Positions 53,137-61,223 of a stretch of 64,000 bases of DNA are shown here, one piece after another. Every line of letters begins with the position of its first letter. Position 1 is the stretch's first letter. The stretch is from contig CAWDSF010000006.1 in the NCBI GenBank assembly GCA_963804885.1, positions 310,001 to 374,000 of the forward strand, given 5' to 3'. The translations under genes were made by a program, and so were the position numbers. The stretch comes from PALSA-1004 sp963804885 (lineage in GTDB: Bacteria; Pseudomonadota; Gammaproteobacteria; Burkholderiales; SG8-41). Under the pieces are notes generated by a model. It saw only the letters and a list, made by a program, of their open reading frames with translations. It did not search any database and was not told the origin of the DNA.

Positions 53137-53640
53137 ATGGCTTTATCGATGTTCCAAGCGTCTGTCCCCGTCTACATCAAAATGCTCAACGGCCTCGCCA
53201 ATTGCCTGAAAAAGGGCGCCGCTCACTACTCGGAACGCAAGCTCGATGAGGGCAGCTTGCTCAACTACCGGCTGTTTCCGGACATGTTCACCTTTGCCAA
53301 GCAGGTCCAGGAAGCGACCAACCATGCGCGCAACGTCGTGCGCCTCGCCGGCCAGGAGCCGCCGAAGGTCGAGGAGAACGAAAAGAGCCTGGCTGAGCTG
53401 ATTGCGCGTGTCGAGAAGACGGTGGAGTTCATGAACACGCTCAAGCCGGCGCAGATCGACGGCACGGAAGACAAAGTCATCACGCTCACGCGCCGCGATG
53501 TTTCAGTGGACTACAGCGGATACCAGTTCCTGATGCAGCGATCGATCCCGAACTTTTGTTTTCACTGCACTACGGCTTACAACATCCTGCGGCACAACGG
53601 CGTGGCGGTTGGGAAGCGGGATTATTTAGGGCCTAACTGA
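53137..53640 (+). CDS. DUF1993 family protein
   Basis: 167 residues. The whole length fits DUF1993 (PF09351): MFQASVPVYIKMLNGLANCL at the start, YRLFPDMFTFAKQVQEATNH in the middle, and SIPNFCFHCTTAYNILRHNG near the end, with His and Asp/Glu positions as in DinB-like four-helix bundles. CGGAGAAATATCC precedes the ATG. Likely a metal-binding helical protein; no function is proven. Confidence 0.85.
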   Translation: MALSMFQASVPVYIKMLNGLANCLKKGAAHYSERKLDEGSLLNYRLFPDMFTFAKQVQEATNHARNVVRLAGQEPPKVEENEKSLAELIARVEKTVEFMNTLKPAQIDGTEDKVITLTRRDVSVDYSGYQFLMQRSIPNFCFHCTTAYNILRHNGVAVGKRDYLGPN

Positions 53641-53737
53641 AGTGACGAGATCAGGGTGACGAGGTGAGGGTGACGAGTGACGGGAAAAAGCGTAGACAAG
53701 TTTGTTCGCGCGAACTGAATAACTCAAGTGAAACGCC

Positions 53738-53766
53738 AAACAGAAACCCCACCAAAGCGGGATCTC
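53738..53766 (-). terminator. Terminator after the PEP-CTERM gene
   Basis: On the minus strand ATCCCGCTTTGGTGGGGTTT forms a short GC stem followed by TTTCTGTTT, about 20 bp after the PEP-CTERM stop. Confidence 0.45.
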
Positions 53767-53787
53767 TGTGAGTCCTTCTGAGCCGGA

Positions 53788-54458
53788 TCAAGCGGCGTTT
53801 CGTTGCCTGCGACGTGCCACAAATCCCATCAGGCCAAGACCGGCAAGCAGCATCGCGTAGGTTTCGGGTTCGGGGACGGCGCCGACCTGGATCGTAGAAT
53901 TGTCAGGCGCGAAGTCCGCAAGTCCCGCAGTGCCGGCTTGGGACGCGTCTCGCGTCCAGAAGCTGATGCGGTAGTTTTCCGGCTGAAATCCGGTGGACGG
54001 CAAAAACGACGCTGCCAAATCCAGTGTCAATGTATCGCCATAGATATGCGCAGCGCCGGCCGGCAGCGCAAACGCCGTGGCACCTAAACGCCCGCCCGTA
54101 ACGCCGGCGCCCGTGACGGTCAAGACCGAGTCAAAGGTTACGCCGGTTTCCCCGATTGCCGCGAAACCTGCTGTACCGGCGCCGCGATCAATTCCAAACG
54201 TGAATATGTCGGGTCCGTGGTACCGATTTTTCCGTTCATGACCGCGGTCAGGTGAAACGCACCATCAAACACGGCTGACAGGGACAGCACGTCGAGATCG
54301 CCGTTGTGGACACCGGTAAATGTCGGGATAAAGTCGTTCACCGCATCCGCGACGGGCGCGGCCTGAGCTTCCAACGACGGCAGTGACAGCAGGGCGGAGC
54401 CTAACAGAGCAGCAGCAAGTATCCCGCGCGAACGACGGGGCAGTGAGTATTGACGCAT
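53788..54458 (-). pseudogene. PEP-CTERM protein, one frameshift
   Basis: Starts MRQYSLPRRSRGILAAALLG at 54458 with AAGGGAA before it. The signal peptide ends near AQA. The frame breaks at KIGTT near 54222; adding one G gives TGPDIFTFGIDRGAGTAGF, which runs on to VPEPETYAMLLAGLGLMGFV and the basic ARRRQR end. Joined length about 223 residues. The tail is almost the same as that at 35779, so both are surface proteins sorted by exosortase. Confidence 0.7.
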
Positions 54459-54607
54459 AAGTATTCCCTTTCTGATTAATCGAATCGTCGTAAACATATT
54501 GGGTGTCGGATAATTTCCGTGGCCAACCGGAGATTCGCCATCGGGTAGCCGGTGCGGAAAAAATGTGGGTCAGGTCTGTGTTGATTATCTACATGTGCGA
54601 GGGCTCC

Positions 54608-55204
54608 TCAATCTGGGTGGATGGGCGACCTCACTTCCGCGCGAGAGAAGTAATAATCCGCGGTGTAATTGATGCGCGCCGGTGTTCCAGTTGCGGCTTG
54701 GGAGCAACCGGTTTTGGGCGCAACGCCGCCGACGGTATTCACGCGTTGCACGCTCGTGAACTTGCTGAACGCGCCTGCGGGACCGACCGGATTTCGCCGC
54801 GAGCAGCAGCCAGGCAATTGCGTCCGGCTTCCGGCGCGGCGGCATTCTCCTTGACGGCGCCCGACGATCTTGCTGCCATCGTTCGACTCCCAAGTCGGAC
54901 CGGCATAGTGTTTGCCGATCCGGCTTCCGACGCGTCGAAGAGTTCGGCCTCGGGCGCGACGAACGCCCATTCGTATTCGCCGCTCGCGTCTTTCTTCGCC
55001 CGGCATTCGTAGATCTGCACGCCGCGCGCCGGCACGATCATCGCGAGTGTTTCGTCGGCGCCGGCCTTGAGCTTGTCCGGCACCTGCGACCAGCGGCTGC
55101 GCGGACTGCATGCTCGCGCAGCCGGCGATGACGGCCAGCAGCAGGACCAGGGCTTCGATGTCTTGGCGCGCGGATCGCAGTGGCCTTGTGGCCATAGTGT
55201 GCAT
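54608..55204 (-). pseudogene. DUF3455 lipoprotein, several frameshifts
   Basis: Probable start MHTMATRPLRSARQ at 55204, lipobox AVIAGC. The DUF3455 body can be followed only by changing frame about five times: VPARGVQIYECRAKKDASG, EWAFVAPEAELFD, GKHYAGPTWESNDGSKIVG, AIAWLLLAAKS, FSKFTSVQRVNTVGGVAP and TADYYFSRAEV. All family blocks are in order and well kept, so sequence error or very recent decay is likely. Function of DUF3455 proteins is unknown. Confidence 0.6.
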
Positions 55205-55358
55205 TGGTTCGCTGATTGCGGTAATCTGCTTGCTCCTCAGTTGGCTGAATCCTTGACTTGACCCAAACTCCATATACGTAGCGCCCAAGCCTATGGAGAC
55301 AGTCGGTTCAAAAAGATTTTCATAGCTCCGCATTGGGCATGGCGGAACGCGATACGAT

Positions 55359-55982
55359 TTGTCATATCATCCGGGTCCTCGCAACAACCGACCCCTGTCA
55401 TGTCCTCAATTACGACTCGCATCTGCTGATTTAAAGCAACTGCTCGCCCGCGTCGCGCTCGGCGACCGCACCGCGTTCCGCCGCTTGTACGACGCGACGG
55501 CGCCGTCTCTGTTTGGCGTCGCGCTACGTATAGTCAGGCAGAGGGATCGTGCGGAGGAGGTGCTGCAGGATGCGTTCGTGAATGCATGGAATCGGGCCGC
55601 GGGCTATCAGGCCGCGTTGAGCCAGCCGATGACTTGGCTGACGGCTATTGTGCGTAATCGCGCGCTCGACGAGTTGCGCAGCGGCGCGCGGCATGTCGCG
55701 GAGTCGCTCGATGAGGAGGAAGACGCTGACGCCTCCGCAATTGAAGACACACAGCCCGGACCATTGGGATTGCTCGAGCAGGCGGCGGATGCACTCGCGA
55801 TTCGCGATTGCCTTGACTCGATCGACGGCTCACAGCGGCAGTGCCTGGCATTGGTCTATTACCACGGGTTCAGCCATTCCGAAGTTGCCGCGCACGTTGG
55901 CTCGCCGATCGGCAGCGTAAAAGTATGGCTGCGGCGCGGGCTCGATAAACTTAAGCGCTGCCTGGGAGCAACGTCCGAGTGA
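55359..55982 (+). CDS. ECF sigma factor, SigK-like
   Basis: 207 residues as drawn from a TTG at 55359. An ATG at 55400 reads MSSITTRI in another frame and would join ADLKQLLARVALGDR if one base were wrong, so the true start is uncertain. Sigma region 2 is AEEVLQDAFVNAWNRAAGY, region 4 is ALVYYHGFSHSEVAAHVGSP followed by KVWLRRGLDKL. The next gene is its membrane anti-sigma factor, overlapping by GTGA. Confidence 0.85.
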   Translation: MSYHPGPRNNRPLSCPQLRLASADLKQLLARVALGDRTAFRRLYDATAPSLFGVALRIVRQRDRAEEVLQDAFVNAWNRAAGYQAALSQPMTWLTAIVRNRALDELRSGARHVAESLDEEEDADASAIEDTQPGPLGLLEQAADALAIRDCLDSIDGSQRQCLALVYYHGFSHSEVAAHVGSPIGSVKVWLRRGLDKLKRCLGATSE

Positions 55983-56704
55983 ATTACGACCGCGCCGAAG
56001 CTGCTTGACCGGCTCGCCGCCGAGTACGTGTTCGGCACGATGAGCGCGCGCGTGCGGTCGCGGTTCAATGCGATTCAGCGCGCATTGCCGGCGGCTCGCG
56101 AGGCGGTTCACGCGTGGGAACAGCGCCTGACGCCGCTCGCGCGTTCGATACCGCCCGAAGAGCCGTCTGCCGCCACCTGGAAAGCGATCGAGCGCAAGAT
56201 CGGCGGCTCACGCTTCGCCGTCTTTCGCATCGACATGGCTTGCGTGGCTCAAGCCGGTGCTCGGCGTTGCCTTCGGCGTCGTCGCGACACTCGGGCTGAT
56301 CAGGTTGTATCCAACCGCGATCATGCCGCATCGATGACATCGTGCAGGAGCGCGGCACTTTGCCCGCAAGCTACGTCGGTTTGCTGACTGACGAGGCCAA
56401 TAAACCGGTGGTGCTCGCGAGCTCCACGCGTCACGGCAGCATCATGTCGATCAAAATGTTGCGCAAGGTCGAGTTGCCGACTGGCAAGGTGCTGCAGCTT
56501 TGGGCATTGCCGCCTGACGGCGACCCTTTTCCCCTCGGCGTAGTTCCGGCTGAAGGCAAGAGCACGTTCAGAATGACGGACACCTCCGAAAAATTATTGT
56601 CGAAAGTCTCCCGCCTCGCGGTTTCGATTGAGGATGCGCCAGCCGGCGCAGGCGCCAAGCCCGCGGCTTACGTGCTCACCGGCAACTGCGTCAAGCTCTG
56701 GTAG
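55979..56704 (+). pseudogene. RskA-like anti-sigma factor, three frameshifts
   Basis: GTG at 55979 overlaps the sigma stop. Parts in order: MNYDRAEA, then LLDRLAAEYVFGTMSARVRS and AATWKAIERKIGGS, then the membrane helix WLKPVLGVAFGVVATLGLI, then the periplasmic RskA domain (VVLASSTRHGSIMSIKML, GKVLQLWALPPDGDPFPLG, FRMTDTSEKL). Frame changes near 56005, 56235 and 56325. RskA proteins hold SigK at the membrane until they are cut. The last part, from about 56330, is one clean frame to the stop. Confidence 0.65.
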
Positions 56705-56817
56705 CAGGCTCGCCGAAAAAAATTTGCGCCGGGGTGTCTCCAATCCGGTGCATCCCTCCGTATATCGTCCTAGGTTGCGCAATGACGCGCGCCTTATGCA
56801 TATATAGGAGATGATTG

Positions 56818-57252
56818 ATGAATAAGCTGCTACTTGCAATCGTTGCGATTGCTTTTGCGACTAATATCGCGGTCGCCCAGTCGGTTGCAGATGTAAACGG
56901 CATCCTCGCGGACGCTTCCGGCCGCACGCTTTACACCTTTGACAACGACGCGGAAAACAAAAGTAACTGCAACAGCGGTTGTGCCTTGGCGTGGCCTCCA
57001 TACCTGGTCAATGAAGGCGATCGCAACCCGGCAAATATTGGCGTAGTACGCCGCAATGACAACACGCTGCAGTGGGCCGTAAAGGGCAAACCGCTCTACT
57101 ACTTCGCTGCCGACACGCAGCGTGGGGACATGAAGGGCGATGGTCAAGGCGGCGTATGGCATGCAGTTCAAGCTTCGGAAATTCAAGTGAAGCCTACGTC
57201 CGCTGCCGCAAGTCGATCGGATCGATTGTACGATTCCTACGGCGAATATTAG
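56818..57252 (+). CDS. Secreted-repeat protein (COG4315/PF03640)
   Basis: 144 residues from the ATG at 56818, with AGGAGATG before it. Signal peptide 1-21. Two repeats of the family are seen: GRTLYTFDNDAENKSNC with CALAWPPYLV, and GKPLYYFAADTQRGDMKGD with GVWHAV. It is 113 bp after the anti-sigma gene, an arrangement common with SigK-type systems, and is a likely target. CAATCC and CGTATA (56741, 56759) upstream resemble ECF promoter parts, but the spacing is only 12. Confidence 0.8.
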   Translation: MNKLLLAIVAIAFATNIAVAQSVADVNGILADASGRTLYTFDNDAENKSNCNSGCALAWPPYLVNEGDRNPANIGVVRRNDNTLQWAVKGKPLYYFAADTQRGDMKGDGQGGVWHAVQASEIQVKPTSAAASRSDRLYDSYGEY

Positions 57253-57484
57253 GACGCGTATTTAATAGTGAATCTTGTATTGGTGATGCCGTCGATCTAC
57301 ATGATGCAGGTATTGGTTGTAGCGTTTACCGACTGGGCCGGCGGCTTTTGCGAGCCGTAATTACACATTTCGCTCTACTGACTGGTGTTTGCATTCAACT
57401 GTAGCGTTAGCTTTTTTACAGTGGTGCGCGACGCTCGTCCGCAACAAAGAGCAAAGACCTAAACAACTTTTTCTGGAGATCATG

Positions 57485-58330
57485 ATGCACAACAAACGTT
57501 TATTCATCGTTATTGGTACTGCAATGAGCTTGCTTCTCAGCCCCGCAGCCTTTGCAAACTTCACAGTCTTTGAGGCGGCTGGCGAAAATCCTGCCGCGAT
57601 CACACCCACCCGTGATGCGTTTCGAGCGTCAGTGGGAGGTGGAACGGTTGCCGGCGCGAACGGCTCGTTTGGCGGCTTGCGGCGTGAGATCAACTGGGAC
57701 GGCGTCCCAAATGCATTCTCGGACCCGAATGCGATGCCGGCCAATTTCTTCAATGTAAATTCTCCCCGAGGAGCGGTCTTCAGCACGCCGGGCACGGGCT
57801 TCCTGGTGAGCGCCAACGCAGGCGGAAGCACTCCCATTTTGTTCGGATTCCCGAATGATTTTCAGGCGTTCAGCGCACAGAAGCTCTTCAGCGCCGTCAA
57901 CAGCACTATCACGGACGTACAGTTCTTTTTGCCGGGAACGTTGACACCGAGCACGACCAGTGCTTTCGGGCTGGTCTTTGTCGACGTTGAGGCCGCGGAG
58001 ACAACACGGCTCGATTTCTTTGACCTGCAGGACAATCTCATCTTTTCGAGAACCGCACTCATCGGCGGCAATCAGGGCCTGAGCTTCCTTGGCGGAGTCG
58101 CGAACGCCGGAGAGTTGATCGCGCGCGTCAGGATCACTTCAGGTGCGAACACCCTCGTATCGAACGGCGTCCTGGGCAATGCCGATGGCGACATCGTGAT
58201 GATGGATGACTTTCTCTTTGCGGAGCCGCTGGCGATTGGGGCCGTACCGGAGCCGCAAACTTATGTGATGATGCTGGCAGGGCTCGGCTTGATGGGATGG
58301 GTGGCGCGTCGCAGAAAGCGCGTTCAGTGA
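57485..58330 (+). CDS. PEP-CTERM sorting-signal protein
   Basis: 281 residues from the second of two adjacent ATGs (57485), which is 6 nt from GGAG. Signal peptide 1-24 (LLLSPAAFA). A beta-rich domain of about 220 residues follows, then VPEPQTYVMMLAGLGLMGWV and the basic ARRRKR end. The body resembles adhesin-like PEP-CTERM proteins (FFDLQDNLIFSRTAL). A terminator follows at once. Confidence 0.85.
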   Translation: MHNKRLFIVIGTAMSLLLSPAAFANFTVFEAAGENPAAITPTRDAFRASVGGGTVAGANGSFGGLRREINWDGVPNAFSDPNAMPANFFNVNSPRGAVFSTPGTGFLVSANAGGSTPILFGFPNDFQAFSAQKLFSAVNSTITDVQFFLPGTLTPSTTSAFGLVFVDVEAAETTRLDFFDLQDNLIFSRTALIGGNQGLSFLGGVANAGELIARVRITSGANTLVSNGVLGNADGDIVMMDDFLFAEPLAIGAVPEPQTYVMMLAGLGLMGWVARRRKRVQ

Positions 58331-58345
58331 TCTAATTGCAACTAA

Positions 58346-58382
58346 CCACAGAAAATCCCGTTTCGGCGGGGTTTTCGTCTTT
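58346..58382 (+). terminator. Rho-independent terminator
   Basis: AAATCCCGTTTCGGCGGGG then TTTTCGTCTTTT: a short GC stem with a T-run, 16 bp after the PEP-CTERM stop. Confidence 0.75.
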
Positions 58383-58783
58383 TGAGCTCCCGCGAATGAA
58401 CTGCCACCGCACAAAACGGGACGCACAATAATAGGCGCGGCTTATGCCCAGATTAGGTCGATGCCATAGTGGCGCCGACCAACGCTCACAGTTGCATAAT
58501 GGAGGAGAGCTGTAGATCAGACGGATGCCACGCTTGACTGCTGTTGGCGCGAGCTACTGGCATATTGCGACACAGATCCCGACATTGAAGCGGGTTGGCC
58601 GTCTGCCGTCGCGCGAGCGCGATGAGTTCCTTGACGGCCCCTTCGCCGAAGATGGGTAGTAGTATTTTCGCTGCCTTCACGCGGCAGCATATAAAAATCG
58701 GGAGACAATAAGGTTCGCCGACAGATGACTTGTAACCGCGCTGTCGCTGAACAAAAAAAATCGCCCAGCAAGGGCGAGGTGGC
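58383..58783. other. Gene-poor stretch with a receptor fragment
   Basis: About 400 bp. The minus strand near 58590-58655 reads FGEGAVKELIALARRQTANP, which matches the middle of Bug proteins (VKELIALARAKPG), so it is another fragment. No other gene is supported. Confidence 0.4.
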
Positions 58784-59059
58784 GGCTGCACCACCGCATG
58801 GCCTCCGTACCTGGTGAAAGAAGGCGCGCGCAATCCCGCGAACATCGACGTCGTGAGGCGCGACGACAATACACTGCAGTGGGCCCTGAACGGCAAGCCG
58901 CTCTACTACTTTGCCGCGGATTCGCAGCGCGGAGATGTGAAGGGCGATGGCCAGGGCGGCGTGTGGCACGTCATACGCGCCGAGGGCAAGCGTACGGAAG
59001 TTAAGGCAAGACCCACGCGTAGTGTGGATGGGAATTGGGCGTACGGCGGTACGTATTGA
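58784..59059 (+). pseudogene. Secreted-repeat protein, truncated copy
   Basis: In frame from GCTTAWPPYLVKEGARNPAN at 58784 to VDGNWAYGGTY. It matches the second half of the gene at 56818 (CALAWPPYLVNEGDRNPAN, LYYFAADSQRGDVKGDGQGG). The signal peptide and first repeat are missing; a GTG at 58814 could start a protein but would not be exported. Confidence 0.65.
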
Positions 59060-59098
59060 GTTGTTGTGCAGCGTGCCCAGTTCCTCGGAACTGGGCAT

Positions 59099-59168
59099 TC
59101 CTCTCGATCCTGGATTCCGGCCCCGGCTTAATGTCCGCCGGGGCAGGCTCTCACGCGCCGGAATGACG
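59099..59168. repeat. Intergenic inverted repeat, family A
   Basis: Starts CCTGGATTCCGGCCCCGGC and ends CGCCGGAATGACGAG, with GTCCGCCGGGGC in the middle. Its outer arms match the units at 10400 and 24485, while the centre has diverged. Confidence 0.6.
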
Positions 59169-59172
59169 AGCC

Positions 59173-59343
59173 TTAGTTACGATACGGATTGTTGGGCGCG
59201 CGGTCGTACCGGTTCGGCACGCCATCATGATCGCGATCGCGATAACCGTAGCCACCGCGGTAGTCGCCTCGATAGACCGGCTCTACGATGCAACCGGACA
59301 AAAGGGCGCTGACCATAAGCAGGCAAGCAATGACAGTTTTCAT
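59173..59343 (-). CDS. Small lipoprotein with a DxDxDG calcium-loop-like motif
   Basis: 56 residues, MKTVIACLLMVSALLSGC, with lipobox L-S-G-C at residue 18. The short mature part is YRGDYRGGYGYRDRDHDGVP then NRYDRAPNNPYRN; DRDHDGVPNRYD resembles a thrombospondin-type-3 calcium loop. AGGAGAAGAAC precedes the ATG at 59343. Similar mini-lipoproteins are common in Burkholderiales, without a known role. Confidence 0.75.
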   Translation of the reverse strand: MKTVIACLLMVSALLSGCIVEPVYRGDYRGGYGYRDRDHDGVPNRYDRAPNNPYRN

Positions 59344-59595
59344 GTTCTTCTCCTTCTTCGTTGTTCACTTGGACCCATCTCCGACAGCGCCCACATGCAA
59401 TGGCTGAATGCGCTGTCAGTGCCTATTTGACTCCGCTTCTGCAGCCGCATTTAGCAGATATACTTTCTGTTACAACTGAACAGGCTTTGTAACGGATCGT
59501 GCGCTCCGCACCAGCTCTCCCGTGGCACACCAGAGCGCGTGGGAACGCTCGTAAAGGTAAGATGTTCCTGATAATTCTGGAGGAGGTAAGCCGGC

Positions 59596-60150
59596 ATGAA
59601 CGCGTCAGCGGACAGCAAGAAAAGTTCGACCATGAGAATCGTGCATCCGGCCGCGGAGGAGGTTCGAGTAGCGCTCACCCTCGCGCCGCGACTCGCATCG
59701 CTACAGGGCAAGAAAATCGCGCTGGTGGACAACACAAAGCACATGGCGTCGGTGTTTCTGGACAAAGTGAAGCACCTTCTGCAGGAGAAGTACGGCGTGA
59801 GCGGTTTCGAGTACTACCGCAAGGCACATGCATCGGTGCCGATTCCGGCCGACGTGATGCAACGGCTGGTGGCTTCCTGCGATGCGGTGGTTCACGGCGT
59901 CGCCGATTGAGGAGGCTGCACGTCGTGGGGTCCCCACGACAGTGTCGAATTCGAGAAGCAGCAGCGCCCCGCGGTAACGATCATCACGACCGCGTTTAAA
60001 AAGGCAGGCGAGCTTCGACTGGCGGGTCTTGGTTTGCCCAACCATCCGATGGTTGTTACCGATCATCCGATGGCGAGCCGGAATGCCGGGGAAGTCGAGA
60101 AGATGGCTGAGCGCGCCGTCGAGTCCATCGTCAAGGCACTCGTCCGATGA
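59596..60150 (+). CDS. UGSC-family selenoprotein (in-frame TGA at 59908-59910 read as selenocysteine)
   Basis: 184 residues if TGA is read as Sec. AGGAGG lies 9 nt before the ATG. The frame runs 104 codons to DAVVHGVAD, then TGA, then GGCTSWGPHDSVEFE and on without a break to KALVR and a stop at 60148. Both sides belong to one protein: the family has (Sec or Cys)-Gly-Ser-Cys at this place, with Gly107 for Ser here, and TSW..HD following. U105 and C108 would form a redox CxxC-like pair. A SECIS-like hairpin follows the TGA. Read as a stop it would leave a 104-residue stub. The partner gene overlaps by ATGA. Confidence 0.85.
59908..59944 (+). promoter_or_regulatory. Bacterial SECIS-like hairpin
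   Basis: After the TGA (59908-59910), GTCGTGG (59922-59928) pairs with CCACGAC (59934-59940) over seven bases. The apical loop is GGTCC, with its first base 19 positions after the TGA (18 nt between). CAC and GTG extend the stem below a bulged A. Bacterial SECIS elements need a small loop with G in its first two positions, 16 to 37 nt from the TGA. The E. coli fdhF loop is GGUCU, almost the same. Confidence 0.8.
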
Positions 60151-61217
60151 AGAATCCGCCGGGCAATGGCAGCAGCATCGAAGAAATTCCCGATGACTTT
60201 GTCGCCGCCAATGACTTTCTCGAGGAAAGAGGCTGGACCGACGGCTTGCCGGTGATTCCACCGACGGAAACTCTCGTCAACGCAATGATTGCGCATGGGC
60301 GCTACGCGCGCGAGCAGGTGCTCGGCATCATGCAGCCGGGAAAAGGCACCGTGACGGTCGAGAAAGTCGCCGCGAATGCGGTGATGGCGGGCTGCCGTCC
60401 GGAGTATTTCCCGGTCGTCGTCGCCGCGGTCAAGGCGATCCTCCAGCCGCAGTTCCACGTTGGGTCGACCATGTGCACGACGGGCGGAGCTGCGCCGGTG
60501 GTCATCATCAGCGGCCCCATCGCGGAGAAACTGAAAATCAACGCTGCCGACTCGTGCTTTGCCGGCAACTATCGTGCGAATGCGACGATCGGCCGCGCGG
60601 TGCGGCTCGTTATGCGCAACATGGGCGGCGCGAAACCGGGAGGCCAGGACAAGTCGACTCAGGCGTGGCCTGGCAAGACGACGTTCTGCTTCGCCGAGCA
60701 CGAAGCCCGTCTGCCATGGGAACCGCTGCGTGTTGCGCAGGGTTTTTCGCCGGACTGCAGCACCGTGACCGTCGTTGCGGTCAGGGGCGTCTATCCGGTC
60801 TGCGAAGGCACGCAGGATACCGGGCTCGGCATACTGCAAACGCTCGCGGCTTCCATGCGGGTGGTGGGGAGCCCGATTTATAACCAGACCGGCTGGAACG
60901 ATACGCCGGTCGTCGTGGTGCTCGGCCCGGAACACGCGGCCGAGATCGCCAAGGCGGGGTTTTCAAAAGCCCACATGCAACTTTATCTGCACGAGCATGC
61001 GCGCATGCCGGTGCGGGACCTTATCAATCGGGTTTACTACGGCACGGAAAGATGGCCGCCGTGGATCGACGTAAACGACCCGAACGCCACCGTGCCTATC
61101 GTCGTGCGCGCCACTGATTTCATGATCGTGGTGGCGGGCGGCGATGGCCGGCACAGTGCGTGGATGCCCGCGTGGCACGAATGCCAGGGCGCAACCGAGC
61201 TCATTGGCGAAGTGTAG
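60147..61217 (+). CDS. Partner protein of the UGSC selenoprotein, unknown function
   Basis: 356 residues; the ATG overlaps the selenoprotein stop by four bases. Starts with an acidic segment and ERGWTDGLPVIPPT, then MAGCRPEYFPVVVAAVKAI, STMCTTGGAAPVVIISGPI, and ADSCFAGNYRANATIGRAV. Six Cys are seen at 83, 110, 137, 181, 204 and 219, several in conserved-looking settings. No signal peptide. I recall similar regions fused to or beside UGSC proteins, so the two probably form one enzyme. The reaction is unknown; a reductase using the Sec/Cys pair is a guess. Confidence 0.7.
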   Translation: MKNPPGNGSSIEEIPDDFVAANDFLEERGWTDGLPVIPPTETLVNAMIAHGRYAREQVLGIMQPGKGTVTVEKVAANAVMAGCRPEYFPVVVAAVKAILQPQFHVGSTMCTTGGAAPVVIISGPIAEKLKINAADSCFAGNYRANATIGRAVRLVMRNMGGAKPGGQDKSTQAWPGKTTFCFAEHEARLPWEPLRVAQGFSPDCSTVTVVAVRGVYPVCEGTQDTGLGILQTLAASMRVVGSPIYNQTGWNDTPVVVVLGPEHAAEIAKAGFSKAHMQLYLHEHARMPVRDLINRVYYGTERWPPWIDVNDPNATVPIVVRATDFMIVVAGGDGRHSAWMPAWHECQGATELIGEV

Positions 61218-61223
61218 TAAGAC

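Noticed and set aside
56741..56764. CAATCC and CGTATA as an ECF promoter for the secreted-repeat gene
   Set aside because: The spacing of 12 bp is too short for a sigma factor of this class, so it is mentioned only with the gene.
59632..59910. Reading the 104-codon frame as a complete small protein followed by an unrelated gap
   Set aside because: The codons after the TGA stay in the same frame for 79 codons with family-like sequence and end at an ATGA overlap, which chance would rarely give.
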